Positions 15,317-23,449 of a stretch of DNA of 36,459 nucleotides are shown piece after piece. The stretch is taken from assembly GCF_014648135.1 (NCBI RefSeq), contig NZ_BMQN01000023.1:1-36459 (forward strand). Reading direction: 5' to 3'. The notes below the pieces were generated by a model. It was not told the DNA's origin, ran no database searches, and saw only the letters and a list, made by a program, of their open reading frames with translations. The DNA comes from Deinococcus sedimenti. Its GTDB lineage: Bacteria > Deinococcota > Deinococci > Deinococcales > Deinococcaceae. The translations under genes and the position numbers were made by a program. Numbering within the stretch: position 1 is the first letter of the stretch; each line of letters starts with the position of its first letter.

Positions 15317-16143
15317 GCGCTTCTCCTGGGGGTGAGGGGTCGCCACGCAGGGTGCAGGGCGAGGGGCACGTCCGCGTGCAGGGCGGTGAGGAGGTTCGTG
15401 ACGGCCAGCCGCAGGCGTTCGTGCGGGGCGGCGTCCGGGATGACCTCCCCCGTCCAGGCGCGGCCACTGGCGGCCATACGCTGCGGACTGCTGGAGTCCA
15501 CGGTGGTCGCGCCGGCCGTGAGGGCCGCGTGGATGGAGTCGGGGTGCCCGAGGCCGAACACGTGCAGGGGCAGTCCGGCGGGGAGCTGGGCGCGGACGGT
15601 GCGGATCTCGTGCCGGATGCGGTCCCGGTCGGCGCTGTGCGGGGCGAGGCCGCCGAGGGCGAGGCCGTCCGGGCGGGCGGCGAGGATCGCGGTGAGGTCC
15701 TGGCCGGGCTGGACGCTGGCGTATAGGGTGCCGGGGCGGATCTGGGACAGGGCCCACAGGGCGTTGCGTTCCCCGAGGTGGAGGCGGCGGGCGCGTTCGT
15801 CGGTGGTCGCGGTGGCGGGCGCGGGGAAGTCCAGCGTGAAGCACACGGCAGCCCGCGCGGACCGCTGCAGATCGTACACGTCCAGCGGCGTGAGGGGAGC
15901 CTGGCCGGGCACGTGCAGCGCCGCGAACGCACCGGTGTCCACGACGGTCGCGTGGGCGTCCAGGGCCTGGTACCCGCCGCTGTCGATCATCAGGGGCAGG
16001 GCGGGCAGCGGGGCGCCGGGCGCGGCGCGGAGTTCGGCGGCGCTCATCAGGGCGGCGGGCGCGTAGCGTTCCACGTACGGCGTGAGCAGCGCGTCGAGCG
16101 GGTAGCGGTGCGTGAGCACTGGAATGAAGCCATTGAAGGTCAT
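15313..16143 (-). CDS. tRNA-guanine transglycosylase-like protein (DpdA-like), 276 aa
   Basis: ATG at 16143, eleven to twelve bases after a hairpin. TGT hallmarks in order: IDSGGYQ (D54, the catalytic-base region), FTLDFP (D105), LALGGLAP (GG 164-165), and VFGLGHPDSI leading to TVDSSSPQRMA (D216, at the place of the TGT nucleophile). TGT enzymes swap guanine in RNA for a 7-deazaguanine; the DpdA branch does so in DNA. At 276 residues the protein is shorter than housekeeping TGT (about 370) and lacks the C-terminal Cys3-His zinc site. This fits a DpdA- or phage-like branch. No preQ0 synthesis genes lie in the window, so a host precursor would be required. The substrate is an inference. Confidence 0.75.
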   Translation of the reverse strand: MTFNGFIPVLTHRYPLDALLTPYVERYAPAALMSAAELRAAPGAPLPALPLMIDSGGYQALDAHATVVDTGAFAALHVPGQAPLTPLDVYDLQRSARAAVCFTLDFPAPATATTDERARRLHLGERNALWALSQIRPGTLYASVQPGQDLTAILAARPDGLALGGLAPHSADRDRIRHEIRTVRAQLPAGLPLHVFGLGHPDSIHAALTAGATTVDSSSPQRMAASGRAWTGEVIPDAAPHERLRLAVTNLLTALHADVPLALHPAWRPLTPRRSA

Positions 16144-16155
16144 GCCGCGCGGCAA

Positions 16156-16179
16156 GGCCGGGGGGTGTTTCCCCCGGCC
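16156..16179 (-). promoter_or_regulatory. Start-codon hairpin (TGT-like gene)
   Basis: GGCCGGGGG pairs with CCCCCGGCC around a 6-base loop. It ends twelve bases before the ATG at 16143, slightly further than the other members. No Shine-Dalgarno sequence lies between hairpin and start. Confidence 0.55.
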
Positions 16180-16216
16180 AGGACTCATGGGGCGCGGTCG
16201 CCGGGCACGACGAAAA

Positions 16217-16245
16217 GAGGGTGGACCGAACATCGGTCCACCCTC
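16217..16245 (-). terminator. Intrinsic terminator after the 16248-16766 gene
   Basis: A 13-bp perfect stem (GAGGGTGGACCGA with its complement, loop of three) lies directly after the minus-strand stop at 16248. On that strand it is followed by TTTTCG. This is the best canonical intrinsic terminator in the window and separates the 16248-16766 gene from the TGT/helicase unit. Confidence 0.75.
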
Positions 16246-16247
16246 GG

Positions 16248-16766
16248 TCACGCTGTCGGGTCCCCTTCGGGCTTCCAGCCCTGGCCGATGTGCCACACCT
16301 CCGTGACCTTCTTCCACCAGGGCGCGCGGGCGCGGTACTCGGCGAGCGCGGTGGCTGGCGTGAGGGGAGCCTTGAACTTCGCGCTGCGGTACTGATCAGA
16401 GCGGTCGCCGTGCTCGCGGTACACGATGGCGGTCTTCGCGCGCCGGTCGAAGTCTCGTGCCTCGCGGCGCTCGTCGTCGATCACGAGCAGGCACTCGATG
16501 GCCGTCTCCTCGTCGTGCGGAACCGTGAATTCGGGCAGGGCGCCACGGGCGGGGTAGGTGTGCGTGCCGAGCGTGGCGACCCACGCGCGGCACGCGGCCT
16601 CGGCGTCGCGCGTGTCGAAGTGCGCGCAGTTCGGGCCGCCGGTGCCGCTGTTCTCGATGGTGCCGATGCGTTTGCCGTCCTTGAGCAGCGTGCCGGTGAA
16701 GGCGACGCCGTCGTGGGTGGGGAGGTACTTCACGCCTTTGATGTCGTATCCGTTGGGGTTGAACAT
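16248..16766 (-). CDS. Hypothetical protein, 172 aa
   Basis: ATG at 16766 (MFNPNGYDIKGVKYLPTHDG) with AGGAG seven bases upstream. The first 60 residues are beta-rich (VAFTGTLLKDGKRIGTIENS, then GTGGPNCAHFDTRDAEAACR). A helical, charged C-terminal half follows (CLLVIDDERREARDFDRRAK). No membrane segment and no recognised domain. It has its own terminator and its own Shine-Dalgarno leader, so it is the one gene in this part of the block that does not use a start-codon hairpin. Confidence 0.75.
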   Translation of the reverse strand: MFNPNGYDIKGVKYLPTHDGVAFTGTLLKDGKRIGTIENSGTGGPNCAHFDTRDAEAACRAWVATLGTHTYPARGALPEFTVPHDEETAIECLLVIDDERREARDFDRRAKTAIVYREHGDRSDQYRSAKFKAPLTPATALAEYRARAPWWKKVTEVWHIGQGWKPEGDPTA

Positions 16767-16798
16767 GGGTGCTCCTGAGGGGGTGGAATGGGGGCGGG

Positions 16799-17170
16799 TC
16801 AGAACGTCAGCGTCCACGTGCCATCCGGGTTGTGGGCGTACAGCTGCTCACCGGTGAGCTGGGATGCGAAGCCCAGCACATCGGCGGTGAGGCGCTCGTC
16901 GCGGATGACCTCGGCCTGCTCCCGGTCGAAGTCATGCCCAGCGAGGCAGCGCATGAGGCGCCGCCCGACGCGTTCCGTGGGCAGCAGGGCGCGGATGGCG
17001 AGGCCGGAGCGTTCGTGCGTGAGGGCCCACCCGGCGTCGTCGAGCATGCGGTGCAGCGCGGCGCCGGGCAGGTCAGCGAGGCGGACGCAGGGCACGGTCT
17101 GGGTCTGGTCGCCCTGTACGGCGCGGACTTCCCCGGGGATGAACCGGGGGCGATATCTGGTCTGGGCCAT
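16799..17170 (-). CDS. Hypothetical protein, 123 aa
   Basis: ATG at 17170 (MAQTRYRPRFIPGEVRAVQG), nine bases after a 10-bp GC hairpin. Soluble mixed alpha/beta protein. It has a conserved-looking middle (ERVGRRLMRCLAGHDFDREQ) and ends in NPDGTWTLTF, which resembles the C-terminal strand of small plasmid proteins. Not recognised. It is separated from the following 16248-16766 gene by 32 bases. Confidence 0.7.
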   Translation of the reverse strand: MAQTRYRPRFIPGEVRAVQGDQTQTVPCVRLADLPGAALHRMLDDAGWALTHERSGLAIRALLPTERVGRRLMRCLAGHDFDREQAEVIRDERLTADVLGFASQLTGEQLYAHNPDGTWTLTF

Positions 17171-17179
17171 GCGTGCCCG

Positions 17180-17204
17180 TGGCCCCCGGGCGTGCCGGGG
17201 GCCA
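17180..17204 (-). promoter_or_regulatory. Start-codon hairpin (16799-17170 gene)
   Basis: TGGCCCCCGG pairs with CCGGGGGCCA around GCGTG, nine bases before the ATG at 17170. Same ends and placement as the rest of the series, with two extra base pairs. Confidence 0.65.
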
Positions 17205-17229
17205 TCACTCCTGGGCGGGGCGGGCAGCG

Positions 17230-17667
17230 CTACTTCCGGGTGGGACCGGGCGTGCGGGTGCCGCCCGAGCGCGGTTGGGTTGGTCGGATCGCGGCGGGGT
17301 CAGGGTGGGCGGCCAGCAGGTCCGCGATGGCCTGCGGGGCGGTCGCCGCGAGGACGGGGCGGTTCAGCGCTCGGCCCTGGGGGGTGGTCCACCAGGCCGC
17401 GAAGACGAAATCGAAGTCCGGCTGCTGCACGCGCAGTTCCACGGTGAGGTGATGGCCGGGCGTCAGGGGGACGTCGAGGCCTGGGGCGGGCGGCAGCAGG
17501 ACGGGCTGTTGGGCCGCCAAGTGCGTCAGGGCGGCCTCGATGGTAGGCCCGTGGCCGGTCACCGAGGTGTCCTTCCCGGTCTGGAGCCGGGCGCAGCACG
17601 CGTCGTTGTCGGCGAGGAGGACGAGGCGCGAGGGGAAGTGTGGTTCGGTGACCGGCGGCGTGTCCAT
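17230..17667 (-). CDS. Hypothetical protein, 145 aa
   Basis: ATG at 17667 (MDTPPVTEPHFPSRLVLLAD); a GTG three codons upstream (17676) is possible. The body contains a Pro-rich beta region (PPAPGLDVPLTPGHHLTVEL RV, then FDFVFAAWWTTPQGRALNRP). A helix follows, then a basic Arg/Pro/Thr tail that is probably disordered. It lies 35 bases after the PRTRC protein B-like gene and is likely co-transcribed with it. It does not resemble the known PRTRC partner proteins that I can recall. Confidence 0.65.
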   Translation of the reverse strand: MDTPPVTEPHFPSRLVLLADNDACCARLQTGKDTSVTGHGPTIEAALTHLAAQQPVLLPPAPGLDVPLTPGHHLTVELRVQQPDFDFVFAAWWTTPQGRALNRPVLAATAPQAIADLLAAHPDPAAIRPTQPRSGGTRTPGPTRK

Positions 17668-17702
17668 GGTCCGCACGGTGACGTGCCTGGGGGTGACGGC
17701 GA

Positions 17703-18440
17703 TCAGGTCAGGATCTGCCCGAGGGTCTTCCCCGCGTCCACGAGCACCTCGGCCGGGAACGTGCCCTGCGCCTGCGCCATGTCCAGCAGTTCCTCGTAGC
17801 TCTTCCCCCAGTTCATGTACCGGTCCGTGCGGCTCGGCCCGGTGAACTCCGATTGGAAGAACACCTCCGCCCAGTCGGGTTGCGTGTCCGGCGTGCAGGC
17901 CTGCGGGTACGCGGTGGACCCCCGGCACACCTGTCCGCTGGGGAAGATGTTCCAGAACGGCGCGTGGCACACGGGCGTGTCCAGGGTGGGGCGCGTGTTC
18001 TCCCGGAGGGCGTACACGCTCAGGCTGCCCGGCCCGGCAATGAACACCAGGGGTGGGTGGGGGACGAGCTGCCCGGAGAAGCGGGCCACGCTGCCGGCCT
18101 GGGCGTACTTGGGGTTGAACAGGAAGGCTCGTTCCCCGGCGGGGATCCACCAGGCGCACGCGGTGGGCGAGGTGGCCAGCGTGTTCTGCCGGGTGGGCGT
18201 GAGGGCCCGGCCGCCCAGGGTCATCAGGAGGTCACGGGCGTCCTCGCGGGTGAGGGCCTGCGCGGCGCCGAGCAGGGCCCGGCCACGGCCGTCGTGCCGG
18301 ATGCGGTGCTTGCGGGTGTACCCACTGCTCAGGCCGTCCTGGCCGCCCGGCGCGTACAGGATCAGGGCGAGGACCGGTTCGTGCAGGGCGGGGGCAGCGC
18401 GCTGGGTGCGCTCGGTGGAGATGGTGATCGTGGCGGTCAT
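17703..18440 (-). CDS. PRTRC system protein B-like, E2 (ubiquitin-conjugating) fold, 245 aa
   Basis: ATG at 18440, ten bases after a GC hairpin. Typical protein B features: an N-terminal beta region (EPVLALILYAPGG... YTRKHRIRHDG), ACAWWIPAGERAFLFNP (about 94-110), VPHPPLVFIAG, ENTRPTLDTPVCHAPFWNIF (147-166), and PSGQVCRGS with C172. The E2-like core has its Cys at the place of C172. The PRTRC cassette normally includes a ThiF/E1-like protein, a Ubl-like protein C and a ParB-related protein. None of these is in the window, so this copy is an orphan here. The length is normal and the Cys is kept, so it may act with partners elsewhere in the cell. Function of PRTRC is not established. Confidence 0.8.
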   Translation of the reverse strand: MTATITISTERTQRAAPALHEPVLALILYAPGGQDGLSSGYTRKHRIRHDGRGRALLGAAQALTREDARDLLMTLGGRALTPTRQNTLATSPTACAWWIPAGERAFLFNPKYAQAGSVARFSGQLVPHPPLVFIAGPGSLSVYALRENTRPTLDTPVCHAPFWNIFPSGQVCRGSTAYPQACTPDTQPDWAEVFFQSEFTGPSRTDRYMNWGKSYEELLDMAQAQGTFPAEVLVDAGKTLGQILT

Positions 18441-18450
18441 GCGTTCGGCG

Positions 18451-18470
18451 TGGCCCCCGGGAGGGGGCCA
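18451..18470 (-). promoter_or_regulatory. Start-codon hairpin (PRTRC B-like gene)
   Basis: TGGCCCCC and GGGGGCCA with a 4-base loop, ten bases before the ATG at 18440. This is the first gene of the minus-strand block. No other minus-strand gene ends close upstream, so the hairpin cannot be serving as the terminator of a preceding gene. This supports a role at translation start. Confidence 0.65.
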
Positions 18471-18881
18471 GACCTGACTCGGGCCGCAATCAAGCTACGT
18501 GTTCGCCGGTCAGACTCGACGCCCGAGTGCGTTTTCTTTCTTTCGATCAGTAGAGTATCTGCACTCGCTACAATGACACCATCGTCCGGCACGGGGCGCG
18601 TTCAGCGTTCCTGAGCTGTGACCAGATCCACGACCTGCTGCACCGTCACGACCTTTACCCGGATGGCAGCGCAACCTCACCTTCGAACTCCTGCCCCGCA
18701 CGAATCGTTAGTCGCATCCCACACACACCACCAGCGCCGCGTGAGGGACGAACCGGCGAGCGCGTCGGCCTGAGGACGAACCTGATCACTGCAGGCCATC
18801 TCACCGAGCAGAGGCCCTTCGCAGTGCGGCGAAAGGATAACTCACACGACCTGACAGTGACCATGAGTGGTCCCCTGCTGC
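18471..18881. other. Non-coding stretch upstream of the minus-strand block
   Basis: No convincing gene. It should hold the promoter for the block beginning at 18440, but no clean -35/-10 pair was found. A TACAAT box at 18569-18574 on the plus strand and AT-richer sequence around 18530-18575 are the only candidates. A plus-strand stretch at 18620-18710 translates to fragments such as DQIHDLLHRHDLYPDG and LTFELLPRTNR in different frames, possibly a decayed gene. Confidence 0.35.
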
Positions 18882-19373
18882 CTAATCCGGAGGCGTCCGG
18901 GATACCCTATCCAGAACCGGCTGCTGCTCGCGCAGGGTGCCGGGCGCGTCCGGGTGCCAGGGGAAGCGGCCCTGCGCGTCCGCCCACACGCACTGCAGGG
19001 CCGGGAACACCTGGTCCCCGTAGAGCCACAGGGCGTACTCCAAGTAATCCCGGTAGGCCGGCTCGGGCACCGCGACGAACTGACAGAGGAGCCCGTCGAG
19101 CACGCCCGGGGTGACGTCCCCATCACGCCAGCGCCGCTGTCCCCCATGGATGGCCTGGCACGCCGCACTGAGGGTCCGCTCCATGACGTCCAGAGGCTGG
19201 CCGACCATGATGAGCTCCGGGTGCTGGTCATTGGCCCACAGGCCGACCGTGAACGCGAACCCGGGACCTTCCGGGTCTTCGGGGATGGTCAGGACGGTCC
19301 ACCCCTGCTGCTGGATGAGGTGAAGGACCCTGGAGTCGAATTCGGTCTCTGGCGCGGACAGGGCTGGCATCAT
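18882..19373 (-). CDS. DUF4262 domain protein, 163 aa
   Basis: ATG at 19373 (an ATG pair) with AGGAG seven bases upstream. The N-terminal 80 residues are typical of DUF4262: GWTVLTIPEDPEGPGFAFTV, GLWANDQHPELIMVGQP. The second half (QFVAVPEPAYRDYLEYALWL YGDQVFPALQCVWAD) also fits the family's usual length. The function of DUF4262 is unknown; it is common on actinobacterial and deinococcal accessory DNA. It is a single-gene unit between the plasmid block and the Tn3-like unit. Confidence 0.85.
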   Translation of the reverse strand: MMPALSAPETEFDSRVLHLIQQQGWTVLTIPEDPEGPGFAFTVGLWANDQHPELIMVGQPLDVMERTLSAACQAIHGGQRRWRDGDVTPGVLDGLLCQFVAVPEPAYRDYLEYALWLYGDQVFPALQCVWADAQGRFPWHPDAPGTLREQQPVLDRVSRTPPD

Positions 19374-19478
19374 GACGGGTCTCCTGTGCGGGGCGTGACT
19401 GTTTGTTAATTCAGTCTACGGCTCGGCGCTGGCCCGTCACCCTGCCATTTGGGGGCAGGGCCGGGGGGAGCGGAGGAG

Positions 19479-19515
19479 CGGGTAGTAACCACATTTGCCC
19501 GAAAACACCCGTTAA
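19479..19515 (+). repeat. Left Tn3-like terminal inverted repeat
   Basis: 37 bases, one mismatch to the right copy (T versus C at position 18). Preceded directly by AGGAG. Confidence 0.85.
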
Positions 19516-19612
19516 ACGGTTTGCTGTGTTCCACGAGGTGTTGGGCTGGTGCGGGAGCGTGAGGTTGGCGCCTCGCCCGCTCATGGTTGGCACCGCGAAT
19601 TGACAATGGAAC

Positions 19613-19638
19613 CTGGGGCAGCCCTTGGGCTGCCCCAG
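19613..19638 (-). terminator. 12-bp hairpin downstream of the sulfur operon
   Basis: CTGGGGCAGCCC pairs fully with GGGCTGCCCCAG. It lies about 70 bases past the minus-strand stop at 19708, without a T-run. With 19668-19684 it forms a tandem pair of stop structures. Confidence 0.5.
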
Positions 19639-19667
19639 CCAAGCCCCTCGTAGGAGGGCAGCTTGAC

Positions 19668-19684
19668 AGGCCCTTGAAGGGCCT
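19668..19684 (-). terminator. Short hairpin just after the sulfur operon
   Basis: AGGCCC and GGGCCT (extendable to AGGCCCTT/AAGGGCCT), 24 bases after the stop at 19708. No T-run follows. Confidence 0.45.
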
Positions 19685-19707
19685 ATCTCAGGTGTGGATC
19701 ACCTCCG

Positions 19708-20184
19708 TCAGTGCGGAAGTCGGTCTTTGAGGACCCCATACAGGTAGGTTCCCAGCAAGGCGAACGCCAGGACGATCAGGATGGGCCACACGCCCGACCC
19801 CAGCAGCACGAAGATCGGTCCTGGACACACCCCAGCCAGGCCCCAACCCGTGCCGAACGTCAGGCCGCCCAGCACGTACCGCCGCCAGCCCTTCTCCTTG
19901 GGCGTCACGGTGATGGTCTGGCCGTCGCGGCTGTTCAGGCCACTGCGGCGCAGCAGCTGCGTGGTCACCAGTCCGGTCAGGACGGCTGAGCCAATCAGTC
20001 CGAACATGTGGAAAGACTCGAAGCGGAACATCTCCTGGATGCGGTACCAGCTCGCGGCCTCCGATTTGACGAGGACCACGCCGAAATACAGCCCGGCGAG
20101 CAGGTACACCAGCAGGCCGGCCGCCGCGCGGACCCGGGGGGCGGACCCGGCATGAACGCCGGGAATGGATGGGGTCCGGGTCAC
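19708..20184 (-). CDS. YeeE/YedE-type sulfur transporter half, DUF6691-like, 158 aa
   Basis: GTG at 20184 overlaps the stop of the preceding YeeE gene (GTGA). Four hydrophobic helices are visible: [58 protein letters not shown], and [17 protein letters not shown]. The segment [12 protein letters not shown] holds the Cys-Gly motif conserved in YeeE/YedE proteins, which take up thiosulfate or related sulfur. This is the second half of a split transporter; together the two halves make one full-length YeeE. It is the last gene of the sulfur operon and is followed by two hairpins. Confidence 0.85.
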   Translation of the reverse strand: MTRTPSIPGVHAGSAPRVRAAAGLLVYLLAGLYFGVVLVKSEAASWYRIQEMFRFESFHMFGLIGSAVLTGLVTTQLLRRSGLNSRDGQTITVTPKEKGWRRYVLGGLTFGTGWGLAGVCPGPIFVLLGSGVWPILIVLAFALLGTYLYGVLKDRLPH

Positions 20185-20756
20185 TGGAGCACCGCCATGA
20201 ACGTGGGAAGGAGGAGATTGGCACTGAGGATGCCGCCGGCGAAGAACGAGACGGTGGCGATCAGGGAGGGGCTTTGCAGGGTGGACAGACCAGTGATCGC
20301 GTGTCCGGAGGTGCAGCCGCCCCCGTACCGGGTGCCGAAGCCCACCAGCAGGCCCGAGACGGCCAGGAGCAACCACACGCCGGGGTTGGACAGGTCGCTC
20401 AACTCGGTGGGCATCAGGCCGGGGCGCACCTGCACGCCCAGGTCCTGGATGGACTGAACGCCAGCGGCACTCAGGCGGGTGGGGTCCGGATTGCCCAGCA
20501 GGACCCCGGCGACGATCCCACCCAGGATCAGTCCGCCCGCGAACATCAGGTTCCAGCGTTCCTTTCGCCAGTCGTAGCGGAAGAACGCGGGTTTGGCGGC
20601 GTCAGGCAGCAGGATGGCGCAGGCGTGCCGCAGGTTGGCGGAAATCCCGAAACCCTTGTTGCCCAGCCACAGCAGCAGCGGTACGGTCAGGCCGATCAGG
20701 GGCCCGCCGACATACCAGGGCCAGGGTGAGCGGAGAAGTTCAAGCAGTTCAGTCAT
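20181..20756 (-). CDS. YeeE/YedE-type sulfur transporter half, 191 aa
   Basis: ATG at 20756 ([20 protein letters not shown]) with GAGG upstream. Predicted helices at about 14-33, 70-90, 125-144 and 163-185. The motif [11 protein letters not shown] contains the sulfur-relaying Cys seen in YeeE/YedE thiosulfate importers. It is coupled to its partner half by a GTGA overlap. Lying with TauE, rhodanese and persulfide dioxygenase genes, it should supply or move thiosulfate/persulfide sulfur across the inner membrane. Confidence 0.88.
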   Translation of the reverse strand: MTELLELLRSPWPWYVGGPLIGLTVPLLLWLGNKGFGISANLRHACAILLPDAAKPAFFRYDWRKERWNLMFAGGLILGGIVAGVLLGNPDPTRLSAAGVQSIQDLGVQVRPGLMPTELSDLSNPGVWLLLAVSGLLVGFGTRYGGGCTSGHAITGLSTLQSPSLIATVSFFAGGILSANLLLPTFMAVLQ

Positions 20757-20825
20757 GGGAACAGACCTCGGAGAAGAAAGAGCCGCGAAGAAGGTCGCGT
20801 CCAGAAGGGGCGTGCAGGGAGGGCC

Positions 20826-21629
20826 TCAGTGCCGCACGTGCACTTCAGCGGCGGGCGCCGGGTTCAGCACCTTCGGCACGTTGGTGGCCAGGACATACAC
20901 ACCCATCACGACCAGGAAGGCCGCGAAGCCCCGCTTCAGGCTGTCATTGGAGATGTTCTTGCCCACCCGCGCGCCCAGCAGGCTGCCCAGGATGCCGATG
21001 ACGGTGAAGATCGCAATCAGGCTCCAGTTCACGGACAGGTTGTGCTCGGCCAGGACGTTCACGTACTTGGCGAAGCCAACGAAGCTCTTAGCGGCGATGA
21101 TCAGCAGACTCGTGCCCACCGCCAGACTCATGGGCAGGCCGCCCAGCAGCACGAGCGCAGGGATGATCAGGAACCCGCCGCCGACCCCCACCAGTCCGGT
21201 CAGCACCCCGACACCCAGACCCTCGGCGCCGATCTTGACGGGCGAGCGCGTGTGGGCCGACTGGCCTTCCGGCTGGGCCTTCGCAGGCCGGAACATCATC
21301 ACGGCCGCCAGCAGCATCACCGCCGCGAACAGCAGCAGCTGCGCCACGCCGCTCAGATACACGCTCAGGGCCGCGCCCAGGAACGTGCCCACCACGCCGG
21401 GCACCCCGAACCACAGGACGGAGCGCCAGTCGATCTGCCGTTTCAGCGCGTACGGGACAGCTCCCACCAGGCTGATCCCGCCCACGATGGCGAGCGACTC
21501 GGCAATGGCCAGCTTCTCCGGCTCACCCACGAGGTAGACCAGCACCGGCACGGTCAGGATGGAGCCACCCGAGCCCAGCAAGCCGAGGCTCAGCCCGATC
21601 AGGGCCGCGCCGATCCAGGCGAGGATCAT
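20826..21629 (-). CDS. TauE/SafE-family sulfite/organosulfonate exporter, 267 aa
   Basis: ATG at 21629 overlaps the rhodanese stop (ATGA). About eight membrane helices. The family's glycine-rich motifs appear twice: [20 protein letters not shown] near the N-terminus and [20 protein letters not shown] in the middle, the internal duplication of TauE/SafE proteins. They export sulfite, sulfonates or related anions. After persulfide oxidation the product is sulfite, so export by this protein fits the operon. About 70 bases separate it from the YeeE pair. Confidence 0.9.
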   Translation of the reverse strand: MILAWIGAALIGLSLGLLGSGGSILTVPVLVYLVGEPEKLAIAESLAIVGGISLVGAVPYALKRQIDWRSVLWFGVPGVVGTFLGAALSVYLSGVAQLLLFAAVMLLAAVMMFRPAKAQPEGQSAHTRSPVKIGAEGLGVGVLTGLVGVGGGFLIIPALVLLGGLPMSLAVGTSLLIIAAKSFVGFAKYVNVLAEHNLSVNWSLIAIFTVIGILGSLLGARVGKNISNDSLKRGFAAFLVVMGVYVLATNVPKVLNPAPAAEVHVRH

Positions 21630-21943
21630 GGCTGATCGCCCTGGGTGAGGGCACGGCCCTCACGCCTCCAGGCGGCGGTGCCTCCGGAGAGGTTCATCAG
21701 TCCGGTCTTGCCCTGGGCGGCGAGGTAGGCGGCCGCCTGGGAGGAGCGGTGCCCGCTGGCGCAGATCAGCACGGTATCCGGCCCGATGTCGTCCTCGCGG
21801 CCGACGAGTTCACTGAGGGGGAGGTTCGCGGCCCCGGGGATGTGTCCAGCGGCGTATTCCTCGCGCTCGCGTACGTCAATCAGCCCAGCACCGTGACGCG
21901 TCTTGCCTTCGAGTTCAGTCGTGAAAATGTCTTGGTAGGTCAT
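21626..21943 (-). CDS. Single-domain rhodanese sulfurtransferase, 105 aa
   Basis: ATG at 21943 with AAAGGAG upstream. A complete rhodanese domain: [20 protein letters not shown] (22-41), active loop CASGHR with the catalytic Cys, and the final [12 protein letters not shown]. It passes persulfide sulfur between thiols in the cytoplasm. It is the first gene of the coupled rhodanese-TauE pair and lies after the hairpin that ends the persulfide dioxygenase gene. Confidence 0.92.
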   Translation of the reverse strand: MTYQDIFTTELEGKTRHGAGLIDVREREEYAAGHIPGAANLPLSELVGREDDIGPDTVLICASGHRSSQAAAYLAAQGKTGLMNLSGGTAAWRREGRALTQGDQP

Positions 21944-21964
21944 GTTCAGCTCCTTTCAACAGCA

Positions 21965-21995
21965 GCGGAGGCGGCGCCCTTCGGGCCGCCTCCGC
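21965..21995 (-). terminator. Hairpin between persulfide dioxygenase and rhodanese genes
   Basis: GCGGAGGCG with CGCCTCCGC, then GCCC with GGGC around TTC, with a 2-base bulge. Eleven bases past the stop at 22006. No T-run, so it may reduce rather than end transcription into the rhodanese gene. Confidence 0.5.
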
Positions 21996-22005
21996 CCGGT
22001 GAGGG

Positions 22006-23388
<1,383 letters not shown>

Positions 23389-23396
23389 GCCAGGAT

Positions 23397-23443
23397 CGTA
23401 TACCCCCTCCCCCTATATTGTCAAATACCCAGGGGGGTATACT
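23397..23443. promoter_or_regulatory. Divergent leaderless promoters with a CstR-type operator
   Basis: Minus strand: -35 TTGACA (23419-23424) and -10 TATACG (23397-23402), spacer 16, eight bases before the ATG at 23388. Plus strand: -10 TATACT (23438-23443), six bases before the ATG at 23450. A perfect dyad, ATACCC-N4-GGGTAT (23425-23440), overlaps the plus -10 and touches the minus -35. A second ATACCC half-site (23400-23405) overlaps the minus -10. CstR/CsoR repressors bind this type of C-tract/G-tract dyad, so one site can shut both genes. Confidence 0.8.
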
Positions 23444-23449
23444 ATCGGC

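Larger units (their letters stand above)
19374..19707. other. Intergenic stretch containing the left Tn3-like end
   Basis: No gene supported. It holds a weak hairpin near 19441-19460 (CCTGCC/GGCAGG), the 5-bp target copy (19474-19478), the left terminal repeat (19479-19515) and two hairpins (19613-19638, 19668-19684) that end the sulfur operon. Short frames on either strand across the terminal repeat are not supported. Confidence 0.6.

Noticed and set aside
16248..18440. Missing PRTRC partners (Ubl-like C, ThiF, ParB-like) among the small neighbours
   Set aside because: None of the neighbouring products shows a GG-ending Ubl, a ThiF nucleotide motif or a ParB motif by eye.
18600..18720. Decayed gene on the plus strand (DLLHRHDLYPDG / LTFELLPRTNR)
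   Set aside because: Fragments lie in different frames, have no start or recognisable family, and could be chance in GC-rich DNA.
19516..19700. Remnant of a Tn3 transposase or resolvase inside the left end
   Set aside because: No frame of useful length or resolvase motif; frames across the repeat merely reflect the terminal repeat.
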